From assembly GCF_000372725.1 (NCBI RefSeq), contig NW_005200250.1, positions 279,007 to 343,006 on the forward strand: DNA of 64,000 nt, given 5' to 3'. The stretch comes from Emiliania huxleyi CCMP1516. Its lineage: Eukaryota; Haptophyta; Isochrysidales; Noelaerhabdaceae. The position numbers were made by a program, and so were the translations under genes. The notes under the pieces were generated by a model, which saw only the letters and a list, made by a program, of their open reading frames with translations, searched no databases and was not told the DNA's origin. Numbering within the stretch: position 1 is the first letter of the stretch; each line of letters begins with the position of its first letter. Of the stretch, positions 48,466 to 59,838 are shown piece after piece.

Positions 48466-50134
48466 ATGCCGCTGGCGGATCGCAAGGAGAGTGGGCCGCG
48501 GTATCGGAATCAGCTGGACAAGGACGATGCCCGGCGCGGTCGTGAGGAGACCACCATCTCCATCCGGAAGGACAAGCGCAACGAGCAGCTGCAGAAGAAG
48601 CGCTTTGGCGGCCCCGCCGCGATGATGATGCCTCCAGACCAGTCGCAGCAGTCGGTGGGGTCGCAGGCGCGCTGCGCTCGCTGCGCGGGCGAGCGCCGGC
48701 CCTGGCTCTCCGCCTGGGTGAGCGCCTCGTGCCCATGCTCCGCAGGCGTGGGCCGAGTCCGACCCGCAGAAGCTGGTCGCTGGCGTGCAGTCAGAGGACC
48801 CGAACCAGCAGCTGCCGGCGGTGACGCAGTTCCGAAAGCTGCTGTCGATCGAGCGCTCGCCGCCCATCGAGGAGGTGATCGCCGCGGGCGTCGTCCCGCG
48901 CTTTGTGCAGTTCTTGCAGTGCGGCGACAACCCGATGCTGCAGTTTGAGAGCGCGTGGGCGCTGACCAACATCGCGTCGGGCACGTCGGAGCACACGCGG
49001 GTGGTGATCGCCAACGGGGCGGTGCCCATCTTTGTGCAGCTCCTGATGTCGCCCAACGACGACGTGCGGGAGCAGGCCGTCTGGGCGCTCGGCAACATCG
49101 CGGGCGACTCGCCCGAGTGCCGCGACCTCGTGCTCACGCAGGGCGCGCTGCAGCCGCTGCTCGAGCAGCTGCAGCCCTCGTCCAAGATGTCGATGCTGCG
49201 CAACGCGACGTGGACGCTCTCCAACCTGTGCCGCGGCAAGCCCCAGCCGCAGTGGCCGCACGTCGTCGGCGCGCTCCCCATCCTCGCGCAGCTCATCTTC
49301 TCCAACGACGACGAGGTGCTGGCCGACGCGTGCTGGGCGCTGTCGTACCTCTCCGACGGCCCAAACGACAAGATCCAAAAGGTGCTCGACACGGGCATCT
49401 GCGCGCGGATCGTGGAGCTGATGGGCCACCCGCCGGCGAGCGTGCAGACGCCCGCGCTGCGCACCGCGGGCAACATCGTCACGGGCGACGACAACCAGAC
49501 GCAGCAGGTGATCAACTGCGGCGCGCTGCCGAGACTGCTCGCGCTGCTCAACTCGCCCAAGAAGGGGATCCGGAAGGAGGCGTGCTGGACCATCTCCAAC
49601 ATCACGGCGGGCACGCGCGAGCAGATCCAGGCCGTCATCGAGTCCAACATCATCCCGCCCCTCGTGCTGCTGCTCGCAACGGCGGAGTTCGACATCAAAA
49701 AGGAGGCGGCCTGGTCCATCTCCAACGCGACGAGCGGCGGTTCGACGGACCAGATCAAGTACCTCGTCACGCAGGGGTGCATCAAGCCGCTCTGCGACCT
49801 GCTCATCTGCAACGACCCGCGCCTCGTCACCGTCGCGCTCGAGGGCATCGAGAACGTCCTCAAGGCGGGCGAGCAGGACGGCGCGGCGACCGGCACAAAC
49901 CCGTACGCGTCCTACGTTGACGAGGCGGACGGGCTGGAGAAGCTGGAGAAGCTGCAGGAGCACAACAACGAGGACGTCTTCAAGAAGGCGGTGCACATCC
50001 TCGAGTCCTACTTTGGCTTGCTAGAGGAGGAGGACGAGCACCTCGCCCCCACCACCACGCAGCAGGGCTTTGTCTTCCAGGGGGCGCAGCAGCCCATGGG
50101 CGGGAGAGAGCCCTCCCGTTTCGCGCCCCCTTAA
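48466..50134 (+). CDS. Importin subunit alpha, two exons
   Basis: Exons 48466-48666 and 48746-50134, joined by a 79-nt GC-AG intron, give 529 residues, the normal length. Residues ~12-47 are an importin-beta-binding domain ([17 protein letters not shown] with basic clusters ending QKKR). About ten armadillo repeats follow, with the conserved Trp/Asn ladder for binding nuclear localisation signals ([96 protein letters not shown]). The C-terminal acidic segment ([20 protein letters not shown]) resembles the CAS-binding region. It is the cargo adaptor of classical nuclear import. Confidence 0.95.
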
Positions 50135-50845
50135 CCCCCCCCCCCCCCCCGCGCGCGCGCGCGCGCCGTCGCCGCCCCCTCCTTCCCTCCTTCTCACACG
50201 CCGCCGCCGCGAGTAGGCCCTCCGCAAGGCGGCTACCAGTTCTGATGCCGCTGCCCGCCCGGACCGTCGCCGCGCCTTCGGCCGGTGCGGATCTGGCTCT
50301 GAGCGAGGCTCGACTCGCCGGGCCGGCCGCCCTCGCCTCATCCCCCGTCCCACGTATCCTCTCGTATCGCGACACGAGTGTTTTTGGCGTCCCGTGTCGC
50401 ACCCCGCCGCAGATCTCAGCGAGCGTCCCGCATCGCCGCCAGGCGCGCGCCACCAAGACCGGCGCGCACTGGTCGCGGTCGCGGCCGCCTCGCTGTCCGG
50501 CGGCCCCGGTGCTAACCCTCCCCCCGGGTGCCGCCCCCAATCTCCATTGGCACAGCTCTGGCAAGCCCTCTCACTCTCCAGGTCTCTCCACATTTCCTCC
50601 GATGTGCTCGGGTGCTGGGTCACTGTTGCAAGCGAGTCAGCCCTCGGATCTCTGTGTTTGTATGTCCTTACGGTATTCCCCTACAAAACAGTTAGAATAA
50701 TGCTGGTGCTGAAAGTGAAACGCCCTTGTGCACGGGGCAGCCCTCAAGTGGTCCTGGAGTCCCTGGCTCCTGCTCCTCCTCTCGGCTCTCGCCTCTTGGG
50801 CGGGGAGTGGGGAGTGTGGCGGCGGGTTGGCTCTCCCGACGTCGC
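50135..50845. other. Intergenic between convergent importin and Kelch-MORN genes
   Basis: A C-run and CG-repeat occur at 50138-50167. No gene-like content was recognised. Confidence 0.5.
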
Positions 50846-53800
50846 TCAGCGCCTTGCGCCCTGCACCGTCGCCGGCCGAGCCGAAAATGTGCGGCCCGCC
50901 CCGCCACCCGCAGCCGGGGACGCCGCGCCTACGGGCGCGCTCGCCGGGCGCGACCCAGCCGCGCCCGATGTAGCAGACAGGCCGCCCGGCGCCTCCCCAA
51001 GCCTCGTGGTGCGCTCACGCCGCTGGCGGGCGAGAGCGCCATCGCCCTGCCGCACCCCCTCGATCCACAGACCCTCAAACGTGTCGCCATCGTTATATTC
51101 GCACCGACCGCGACCGTGGGGCGCGCCATGCAGCCAGTCGCCATCGTACTTCTCGCCGCGACCCCATGGCTCTGGAGCACCCTCGTACCTCCCGAGGCCC
51201 GAGCGCTCGTCGTCCCGCCACTCGCCAACGTAAATGGCCACGGCCGTCTCTGCTGCACGTCCAGCCGCCGCACCGTCCTCTTTGGATGCTGTGCCGCCGG
51301 CGCCGGCGTCGCCCTCGCCTCGAAAGAAGGTCAGTGCCGAGGCGGGCGGGAAGCGACACGTGCCTTGCCCGTGACGACGGCTGGCCGACCACTCGCCATC
51401 GTACACGCTGCCATCCGAATAAACACACCGGCCTCGACCGTGACGCTCGCCGCGCACAAAGTCACCAATGTAGACGCCATGTTTGTCCGTCTCTGTGCCC
51501 TCTCCGTGCCTCTGATTGTCAGACCACTGTCCAACATAGTGGCAGCTCCGGCTGCGCCACTCCCCGTGACCACACCGTACCCCGCCTACCCACGCGCCGG
51601 TGTACGTGTCCTCTCCGCTCGCGGCACGAAAGGTTCCCTCCCCCTGTTGATGATCCTCGGACCACCCTCCGCTGAACTCGTCGCCATTGGCTGTGACGAT
51701 CCGCCCTGTGCCGTGCCGAACGCCGTTGCGCCAAAACCCGACGTACACCTCTCCTGAGGGCCACTCGCACCGCCCATGACCGTGGCGCCGGTCTGCTTCG
51801 AATCTGCCCGTGTATGTCTCGCGCCGTGCGTTCGCCGGCCCTCGCGCCACCGCGCGCCCCTCGCCCGACCGCAAGCCGCCGACCCACTTTCCAGCGTAGA
51901 GCGCCCCGTCTGGCTCTCGCAGCTCGCCCCACCCGTTGGGCCGGCCATGAAGCCAGTCTCCCTCATAGACCGACCCATCTGCGTAGATGCATCGGCCTTG
52001 GCCATGCCGGCGGCCAACACTCCATTGCCCATCGTAAACCTCCCATGCTGCACCGCGTGACTCGCGCCGCCGCATCACCCCCGACCCGTGCCGGACGGAC
52101 GCCCTGAAGTGGCCGGTGTAGCGCACAAGCCCGTCGTCCGTCCTCAACTCGCCGCGGCCGCACCACTGGTCGTGAGCCCACTCACCCTGGTACGTGGCGG
52201 GGCCCGTCACTTCGCCTCGAGTAAAAGAGGAGGCGTCCACCATGAAGAGCGTCCCTTTGCCTATCCGAGACGGTAACGCTGCTCAGAGACGGGGAGGTGC
52301 GGAGGGAGCAACTGGCCGCTCTCTAGCCGTGGCGCATGCCGCCCTCCAGCTCCCCCGTGTACCGATCACCGCAGTCATACGTCCAAGAGCCGTTCCCCGC
52401 CGGCATTCCAGCAACAAAGGCACCCGTGTATCGCTTGCCCGGTAGTGACAGCGTGCCGTGGCCATGGCGCAGCCCATGCGCAAAGTCTCCTTCGTAGAGG
52501 ACCCCCTCTGCATACGTGCAGCTTCCGCTGCCATGCGGCAGCCCTTCCACGAAGGGACCGCGATATGCGTCCGTCAGCCCGTCAGCCAAGACCCCCTCGA
52601 GAAAGCCGGCACTGGCCGCTCGTGATGACGCGTCTTCAGGAACGGACGACTTGTGATCGCCGCCCATCTGCGGCTCCTCTCCGTCCTCGAGAGTGACAAG
52701 ATCCGTGCCGGAGAGGGAGCACAAGGTCGCAATGCGAGCTGCCCCGCCGAGTAGGCTAACGCCATTCGGGCCGACGGCGAGCCTCGCCTGCGTGAGCAGT
52801 GTTCCGAGAGTGGTGAGACGGGCTGGGGCTGGAGAGGGAGGAATGGCCTGGAGAAGGGGAGCCTCCATGTTGACCCCCGGTAAAGTCTGGGTAGCGTGAT
52901 GCAGTCCTACCCACTCAAATGCTTCGTCGGCGTCCTGTGGATCTGTGGTGCCCTCTGAAGCAGAGGCTAACACGCGCAGCGACGCCAAGTCGCCCAGTGG
53001 CTGCCCCCGTCGGCCGACTCCGCCAAAGACTAGGCCTCGCCATCCGTCCCCATCGGCCACCAGCCCGGTGGTCGCCGGCCAGCAGCGAGGGGCAGGAGCT
53101 GACCCGGCGACACGCGGTGTGCTCCAGATCGCCTCTGGCAGAGAAAGCACGTGTAGGCTCTCCAGCGCGGAGGTCTTTCCGTCCGATCCTCCAAATATGA
53201 TGACTTGCTCCGGGGTGGAGCTGGTTTTCGAAGCAGCAGGCCTTGCCAGAGCGCCGTGATAAGCTCTCGCCGGTGCCAGCCCGCTCGTCGCCAGTGGTGA
53301 CCACTTCGCAGGCGTGGAGCTGACGATGAGGGACCATACGTCTGCCGCAACGCCCGAATCAGTCATGCCACCGTAGACAATGACTTGCCCTGAAGCCATT
53401 AGCGTGGCCGAGTGGCCGGAACGTGGGCTTGGCGCGTGTGACTCAGGGTCGGCTGCAAGTGGCAACCAAGTAACGGCTGGCCGGGACTTTTGTTCATGCC
53501 GTGTCACATGCCGCTGCCAGCCCTTGAGGCGATGGTTGACCAGACTGCGCTGCATGGCGTCGATCCGCATTTCGTGTGCAGCATCAGCCGCGCTGGGGCC
53601 CTTTGAAGATGCCTCGTGATTGTCAACGATGCTGGCCGCCTCTAGACGGGCCTCTAACCTGTCCATTGCTGCTTGTGGAAGCGCATCACCGTCTACTCCG
53701 AACTCGGCAAGACCCACTCCCTTCATCTGAGCAATCGTCACTGAGCAAGTGACACCCTCCTCGCCTGCAGCTTCGTGCTCAATCTGGATCGCCCCGCGAG

Positions 53801-54284
53801 GAAGTGAGAGCGCGGACGCCAGGCACGACCGCACTGCTTCGAGCTGTAGCAACGGTCGATGATGATCGGCATCTGCTGCGGCGCCTGCGACTCTCGCGTC
53901 GAGTCTGAGCTCCATCCGACTGCTGCTGGACACCTGAGTGCGTATCACTTCCAGGCTCCACGCATCGTCGAGCCGGCGGCGTTGGGCATCGGCACCTCCA
54001 AACACAAGCATTTGCGAGCCAAGGCTGACCGAAGCGTGGCCGCTACGGGCAGCAGGTGAATTGTCCAAATCGGCCTCCAGCCAAGACCAGCCTGTCTCTT
54101 TTGCACCTCGTACCCACACGTCGCTGACAGCTGTGGCCGCCGATTGTGTGGCCGCCGACTGTGTGCTAGCAGCAAGGCCACCAAAGCATACGAGCAGACC
54201 TTCTACCTCACTTACCGTGTGGCCGGTGAAGGGGAGGTCACGAGGAGGGCGGCGTGCGGCAGGCATATGCAAAATGTGTGCCAT
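50846..54284 (-). CDS. Kelch-repeat/MORN-repeat protein, two exons
   Basis: Exons 54284-52328 and 52260-50846, joined by a 67-nt GC-AG intron, give 1123 residues. The N-terminal half is a Kelch-like beta-propeller with GG doublets (LLVCFGGLA, MLVFGGAD, VIVYGGMTD, VIIFGGSDG, GLVFGGVG, VSLLGGAA). A ~200-residue insertion between the second and third blades includes a PB1- or ferredoxin-like stretch (VTCSVTIAQMKGVGLAEFGV). The C-terminal half has about 19 MORN repeats (YEGDWLHGRPNGWG type). The intron interrupts one (GGMRHG joined to KGTLF), which validates the splice. MORN arrays bind membranes or scaffold cytoskeletal structures such as flagellar or basal-body components. The final ~60 residues are Ala/Gly-rich. 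The start is set by the ATG nearest the first Kelch strand. Confidence 0.82.
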
Positions 54285-54360
54285 GGCGGTTTCATCGCAA
54301 CGAACGCGCGACGAACGCGGGCAGGTCTTTTGAAATTTCTTACCGGTTGAAAGAAAGCGA
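54285..54360. promoter_or_regulatory. Shared divergent promoter, 76 bp between start codons
   Basis: The start codons of the Kelch-MORN gene (54284, minus) and the thioredoxin-like gene (54361, plus) are only 76 bp apart, so both promoters and 5' leaders must overlap. No TATA box is seen. Co-regulation is inferred. Confidence 0.5.
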
Positions 54361-56146
54361 ATGCCCGCCGGTCTCAAACTTGCTGATCATATGTCGACTC
54401 CGCCCGCGGTGGTCTCGCTGCACCGAGTGCCCGTGGCAGAGTTCCACGACCGTATTCCGCGGCTTCCTCTAGCCCTTGTGCTCATGTGTGCCGCAACCAG
54501 TCGTGAGTGTCGCCGCCTTGATGCTGAACTGAGCCGCGCACGGATGCAGGTGGCCACTCAGCGTTGCCACGACTTGCCCACACTCTGCCTGACCTCTGCT
54601 AGACCCTTGCCTTAGCTCTCTATCGAGCGATCGGCGTGCGCGCTGCGGATGGTGGACATCTCCGGAGCGGACGGTGCCGCGCTTGCTTCTGAGTTTGGCG
54701 CACCGTCGGCGCATCCTTCAGTGCACGTCTTCAGAAACGGCGCTGCTACGCTTTACACTGGCGCGCGCAGTGCCGACGCCATCGTCGCGCACGTCCTCGG
54801 TCTTGGCGGCGAACATCCCAACGGGGAGCGCTCCGCCACGGCCTTTCCGGAAACGCAGAGTGCAATGCTACAACCGGCACTGCTCTCGCTGACACCACAG
54901 ACGGTTGGCGACGCGCTGCATACCCATCCGCTGCTGCTGCTACTTGTGCGTACCTAGATTCGGATCCTCTATAGACATAGCCAGTCTTCTCCTAGCAACT
55001 TCGAACGCGCAACCCCCCCCCCCCCCCCCTGCGCGATTGCAGATATGCGAGCGGCGGCCGGGCCGCTCTCACCTGGTGGGCAACTTTACTGCGGCGGCCG
55101 AGACGCTCGCGCGGCAGGCAGCCCGTCCTCGGAAGACAGCCTGGTCCCTGGGCTCGAGGAAAGAGCCACCACCGTATGTATCAGGGAGTCGGCGTCAAGC
55201 TCGGCTTGCTGCAAGTGCGCCCCACCACCGCTGACGCGCCGCCCGACGCGGCGTTCCACGCGCTGCGCAAGCGGTACTCAGTCGGTGCGTTGCCCGAAGA
55301 GCGCGCAACCACTCCACGCAGCTCCTCTCAAGACTGTCCCGCTCTACAGGTGATCTCCCTGAAATCAAAATTTTCGACCGCGGACAGCCGCTCGATTACG
55401 CCGCGGCTGCCGACGTGGACTCGATCGTCGACGTGGCTCGCTGGAACGCAGGTCGCTCCACAGTTCCGACGCCGACGTCGCGCGTAGTTCCGCTGCTTGG
55501 CACGGAGCAGCTGCGCCGTCTACTGCAGCCTTCGAGCGGTCTGGTGCTCCTCGTGTTTCGGGCGCGCTGGTGCACGCGTTGTCTTGTGCTCGAGCCTCAG
55601 CTCCACACGGCATCCGTGCGACTCGCTGCCACAGCTGCATCGGTGTCCGTCTCTGCTGCTGCCTCCGCTGCCGCTGCCGCCTCCGCACAGGCACCACCGG
55701 TGAGTGTGCCATAGCTCCCAGGAGCACGCACGCGTGCACGCACGCAACGAACATGCACAACGACGTGAATGAGTGCGGACAGGTGACGATCGCGACGGTC
55801 GACATCGATGACGAGCGCAACCAAGGGCTTGTCAGGGAGATCGCGCCACTTGGCTTCCCGAGCACCATCGCCTACTGGCGTGGGTCGCCGCTCGCCGGTG
55901 TGTGACCCACGCTGACAGCGCCCAAAGGGTGTGAGTGCTTCACCACTGCTTAGCCCCATCAACCCTGGTCCAGGCACTGCCGAGTTGACGTCCGAGAGCC
56001 TGCGAAGCGACGAGATCGTGGCAGGCTTGCTTTCCCTACAGCGGCAGCTCCTCGCTCGAGACTGGCAAAGACGAGTGCGTGCTGCCGGCGCTGGCGCTAC
56101 CACAGGTGGAACAGCCACGGCGCAGCAGGCGCGGCAGCGGCGATGA
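54361..56146 (+). CDS. Multi-thioredoxin-fold (PDI-like) protein, seven exons
   Basis: Exons 54361-54549, 54616-54945, 55043-55117, 55185-55284, 55350-55699, 55783-55897 and 55974-56146 keep frame throughout and give 443 residues. Three thioredoxin-like units can be read. Unit 1 has a degenerate centre (LVLMCAATSRECRRLDAELS) and ends with HPSVHVFRNGAATLYTGARS. Unit 2 lacks cysteines in the usual place (LLLLLICERRPGRSHLVGNF) and ends YSVGDLPEIKIFDRGQPLDY. Unit 3 has a WCxxC site (VFRARWCTRCLVLEP) and the cis-Pro segment LGFPSTIAYWRGSP. Only the last unit is therefore expected to be redox-active. No signal peptide or KDEL is seen, so location is uncertain. Five introns have GT donors and one (55118-55184) a GC donor. 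Confidence 0.75.
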
Positions 56147-56447
56147 CGGATTAGTCTTTAGTGCGCACTTCTTACTCTAACGATTAGGGGTTACCGTTCG
56201 ACTGCACTCAGTCTGCTCTCTGGCCCCCGAACAGCAACACCCGTTATAGCGGGCCCTCATCGACGTCCACGTGCTGGTGGCTGGCCTGTATTTGTTTATA
56301 GCCATCGTTGATGAGAAAACGATTCACAACTTCAGCAGTCGAGTCAACACACGGAAGGGAGGCGCGCCAGGTGGTGGATCACACTCTAGAGAGCCGCATA
56401 GGACAGAGTCCTTTCTGGAATTGGCCTTCGCGTCAAAGCCTGGTCCG
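56147..56447. other. Intergenic between convergent genes
   Basis: 3' flanks only, with no motif recognised. Confidence 0.5.
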
Positions 56448-59400
56448 TCACTGGTAAAGGACGCCGGTGCAGTGCACGTAGTAGAGCAGCACCGCGGCCG
56501 GCTGTCCAAGGAAGCAGAAGGCAATCCAGAAGAGGTAGTTGCCGAGCTGCGCGAAAGGAGTTCCCGCCACGCGAGCGTTGATTGCGGCCGACACGGCGAC
56601 GAGCGGCACCTGCGCCATCATCGCGAGGAAGGCGAGGGGCATGTGGCCCGACTTGAGGGGGAGGGCGATGACGAGCTCGTGGAAGACGGCCGAGACGGTG
56701 AAGGCGATGAAGCCGACCGCGGCCTTGGAGAGCCGCTTCCGCAGGGCGGGGAAGTAGACGTGCCGCGCGATCCAGTGGTGCACCGGCAAATTCCACAGCC
56801 TCCAGTACGCCTCGAAGGTGACGGCGTTCCACCACGCCTTGTAGAAGAGCCGATCACCAAAGCGGAGCAGCTCGGCGAGCAGGTTCATCCAGACGTGGAA
56901 AAAGACGTAGAAGCCGGCGAGCCACACGTAGGTCACCTAGAGGAGAGCGGGGTCCGCGTGAGGCCCCTCCGCCCGCGGCCGGCGGGCCACGCGTCAGCGA
57001 GGCCGCCGGCAGGGCGAGCTTGATGAGCCGCTCGAGCAGCTTTGGCATGTCGCGCGCGACGACCGCCGGCTCCGAGTTTCGCAGCAGCGGGTGGATCATC
57101 TGCACGGAGATGAAGACGATGATGAGGCACATCACGAGGCCGCGCAGCAGGAGGGAGAGCACGTAGACGGGCCTGCGGTGCCAGACCGCCCTCGCTCAGA
57201 CTACGCCAGCGCAGCGGGCAGCGAGGGGGCTCGCTGCGCAGCACCGGACGGACGGCGAGCGCGGAAACGCCTCCTGGTAGCAGAGCGTGGGCGCGAAGAC
57301 GAAGTAGAGCAGCCGCGGCATCGTCACCGTGTGAGGGTAGTGCGCGGCCGACTCGGTGTGCTGCACGTCCGTCGCGAAGCGCGAGATGGTGGCGGCGAGC
57401 GACGAGAAGTCGTGCGCTGCCCCCGGCGGTGGCGGCGACTGGGCGGCGGACTCCTCGAGCGCCTCGGCGTTAGCCAAGCGGAGGTCGTGGTGGGCGTGCG
57501 CCCAACTCGTGAGCTTCATGAAGAGCGTGCAGGCGAGGAGCAGGAGGACGATCCCGGCGCCGTAGGAGAGGTCGCCCCAGTAGGAGTACGCGCACGGGAG
57601 GAGAAGGGTCAGAGCCAAGTTGAGGGCGTGCAGCGCGTTGGCCTGCGAGGCGGGCCGGGCGACGCCGATTAGGCGCTCGCGGCACACGGCGAGGGCAGCG
57701 GGGCTCTGGAAGGAGGGAAGGAAGGGTCCCCCCTCCTGCGCATCGGAGACGCGCGGCCCGCGGCTGTGCGTGCGGATGGCACTTCGCTCGATCAGCCACG
57801 CGGCGCCGATGCCGAGCAGCAGCGGGCCTACGCGGGAGAGGCTGGCGGCTCGTCAGGAGCGGGGGGGGGGGGAGGGCACCGCGCGGGGAGCCACTCGAAG
57901 GAGGTGCCGAAGTAGAGCGCGAGGGCGCGCGCGGTCGGCCACAGGGAGGCGCAGAGGTTGTGGAGCGACGCCATCGAAACCCCTCCGGCGGGCGGCGGTG
58001 CCAGCGGCGGGTGGTTGCGCCAGAGGCCCCGGAGCGTCAGCCACGAGAGCAGACGCGGGGCGGGTGGCGGAGGGGGCGGGAGCGGGAGCGGCGTCCCGGC
58101 GGCGGGCGACCAGGGGAGAGGGACGAGGAGGCCGTACTTGAGGAAGTTCTCGAGGAGCAGCTGCATGTGGGTCGAGAAGAGGATGATGAAGCCCAGGTTG
58201 AGGAGGCCGGAGAAGTCGGACTGCGACTGGCCCTCGTGTGAGAGGAGGGAAGGCTGCGCGCGCACGTGCATCGGCCTGCTCGCCGGGAACAGGAACGGGT
58301 CGAGGGGCGCCTTGCGCTTCGAGCGAGAGTCGCGTCGCGAGAGGCGCCGGCTCGAGGCCCGCTCCGGCGGCGCGGCGGAGAGGGGGGCGGCGGCGGCGGG
58401 CACGGGAGACGCGGCGAGGGAGCTGGTCGGCGTCGGCAGCAGCGCCTCGCCCGCGGGCTGCGCGCCCGCTCCGAGGAGGCAGTCGATCCACTGGCGAGCC
58501 TAGACGGCTGGAAGAGGCGTGACGGCGGGGGAGGAGCAGGCGGTGTGAAGAGGCAGATGGCTCGGCTCGCCTCGGCGGAGGAGGAGCAGGAGAGGCGAAG
58601 GAGTGCGCCCGCGCCGGGGCCGTGGTGCGACTCGAGCGTGTGGTTGAGGTAGAGGGAGAAGATGTGGTACTGCCTCCGACTCGGAGCCCCAAACAGCGGC
58701 CTCGTGTCGGAGGCTCGCGTCTCCTTGACGCCCTCGTCCACCAGCACCACGTTGGTCATCGGCAGCGAGCGACGGGGCGCCTCGCGGTGGCCCTCGCCTG
58801 TTCACACCCGCAGGCGTGGAGAGACGCCCCTCCCCCGCGTGCCGTCTCGCGGCCCGCCGACCGAGGTAGTAGACCAGCGTGTTGCTCTTGAGCACAAAGT
58901 AGCGGCGCGGCCAGCGAGAGGCGCCTCCGGGGAGGACCCAGGAGCCTGCGCCGGGCGAGAACTTGTGGAGCCACCCGCTCTTCTCCGACGCCTGCAACGC
59001 CGCCAGCGCCGCCTCGAGCTCCGCCACCCTCGCCCGCAGCGCCCGCTCGCCAACACCTCCACCACCTCCTCCTCCTCCTCCGCCTCCTCCGCCTCCGGCC
59101 GGCGGCTGGATGGGAGGCGTCGAGCTGATCGACACGCGGCCGCTGAGGGGACCGGCCGCAGCCCCGAGGTCTCCGTCGCCTGTGCTCGCGCTCGCCTCGC
59201 CGGCGAGGATCGCCGCCGGATGACTGCGCCATGTTCCGCCCGAGATCTCGTCGACAGCGTCAACGTATCGTAGACGTGCCGTGTCTGCGGGAAGGCCGCG
59301 CACGGCCGACCAGGCAGCGTGCTTTGCGAGCTCAATGATCTGCGCCCAAGAAGGCGCTGCCTCGGGGGCGTCGCCCTCAAGAGCCTGCTTGTACAGCGCA

Positions 59401-59531
59401 TACAGCTTCAACCTCTTTTGCATCGGGATGGCAGCCTTGCGCGCTGCGCTGTAGGCCGCCGCTCGGCGGAACTCGAGCGGCTGAGCGGCGAGGAGGAGGT
59501 TCACTGTTGATGAGGCATTTCGGCTCCTCAT
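56448..59531 (-). CDS. DGAT1: Trimodular ACBP-PH-DGAT1 acyltransferase, six exons
   Basis: Exons 59531-58862, 58797-58571, 58499-57878, 57827-57269, 57172-57007 (or from 57190) and 56936-56448 give about 910 residues. Residues ~18-95 are an acyl-CoA-binding domain (LKLYALYKQALEGDAPEAAP, KHAAWSAVRGLPADTA). A Gly-rich linker and short coiled coil lead to a PH domain (KSGWLHKFSPGAGSWVL, RRYFVLKSNTLVYYLG, SRRQYHIFSLYLN, ARQWIDCLLG). The rest is DGAT1, an MBOAT enzyme of the ER that makes triacylglycerol from diacylglycerol and acyl-CoA. It shows SGLLNLGFIILFSTHMQLLL, YPHTVTMPRLLYFVFAPTLC, FYKAWWNAVTFEAYWRLWN and the catalytic His in VSAVFHELVIALP. The ACBP could deliver substrate and the PH domain bind phosphoinositides (inference). 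The fourth join has two equally phased acceptors. Confidence 0.88.
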
Positions 59532-59838
59532 CTGGATCGATCGTCAGCGCTGGGCTCGGCGAGCGTGCCGATAAGATCGGCGGGTTTTCTTTCTCTTCGC
59601 CTCCGCCGCCATAGCGGCGGCGCAGGCGGCGCAGGCGTCGACATGACGGCCAGCATTGTCGAGCGAACAAGCGAGCGATGAGGGGAGACGATATCTCACC
59701 GTATTTTAGCGTATAAGCCTCGTTGATGAAAACACGACGGAAATACCAAGGTGCAAGGACCAAGGTAAAATAGAAAATAGTCACTCACGAAACACGATCA
59801 CGACGGGATTAGTCTCGCTCACTACTCGATGGCGGAGG
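59532..59838. other. Intergenic, no gene seen
   Basis: Upstream flank of DGAT1 and downstream flank of the exostosin gene. Nothing recognised. Confidence 0.5.

Noticed and set aside
48241..49896. 551-codon minus-strand open frame
   Set aside because: Antisense to importin alpha, whose armadillo repeats are unmistakable. The frame reflects codon bias only.
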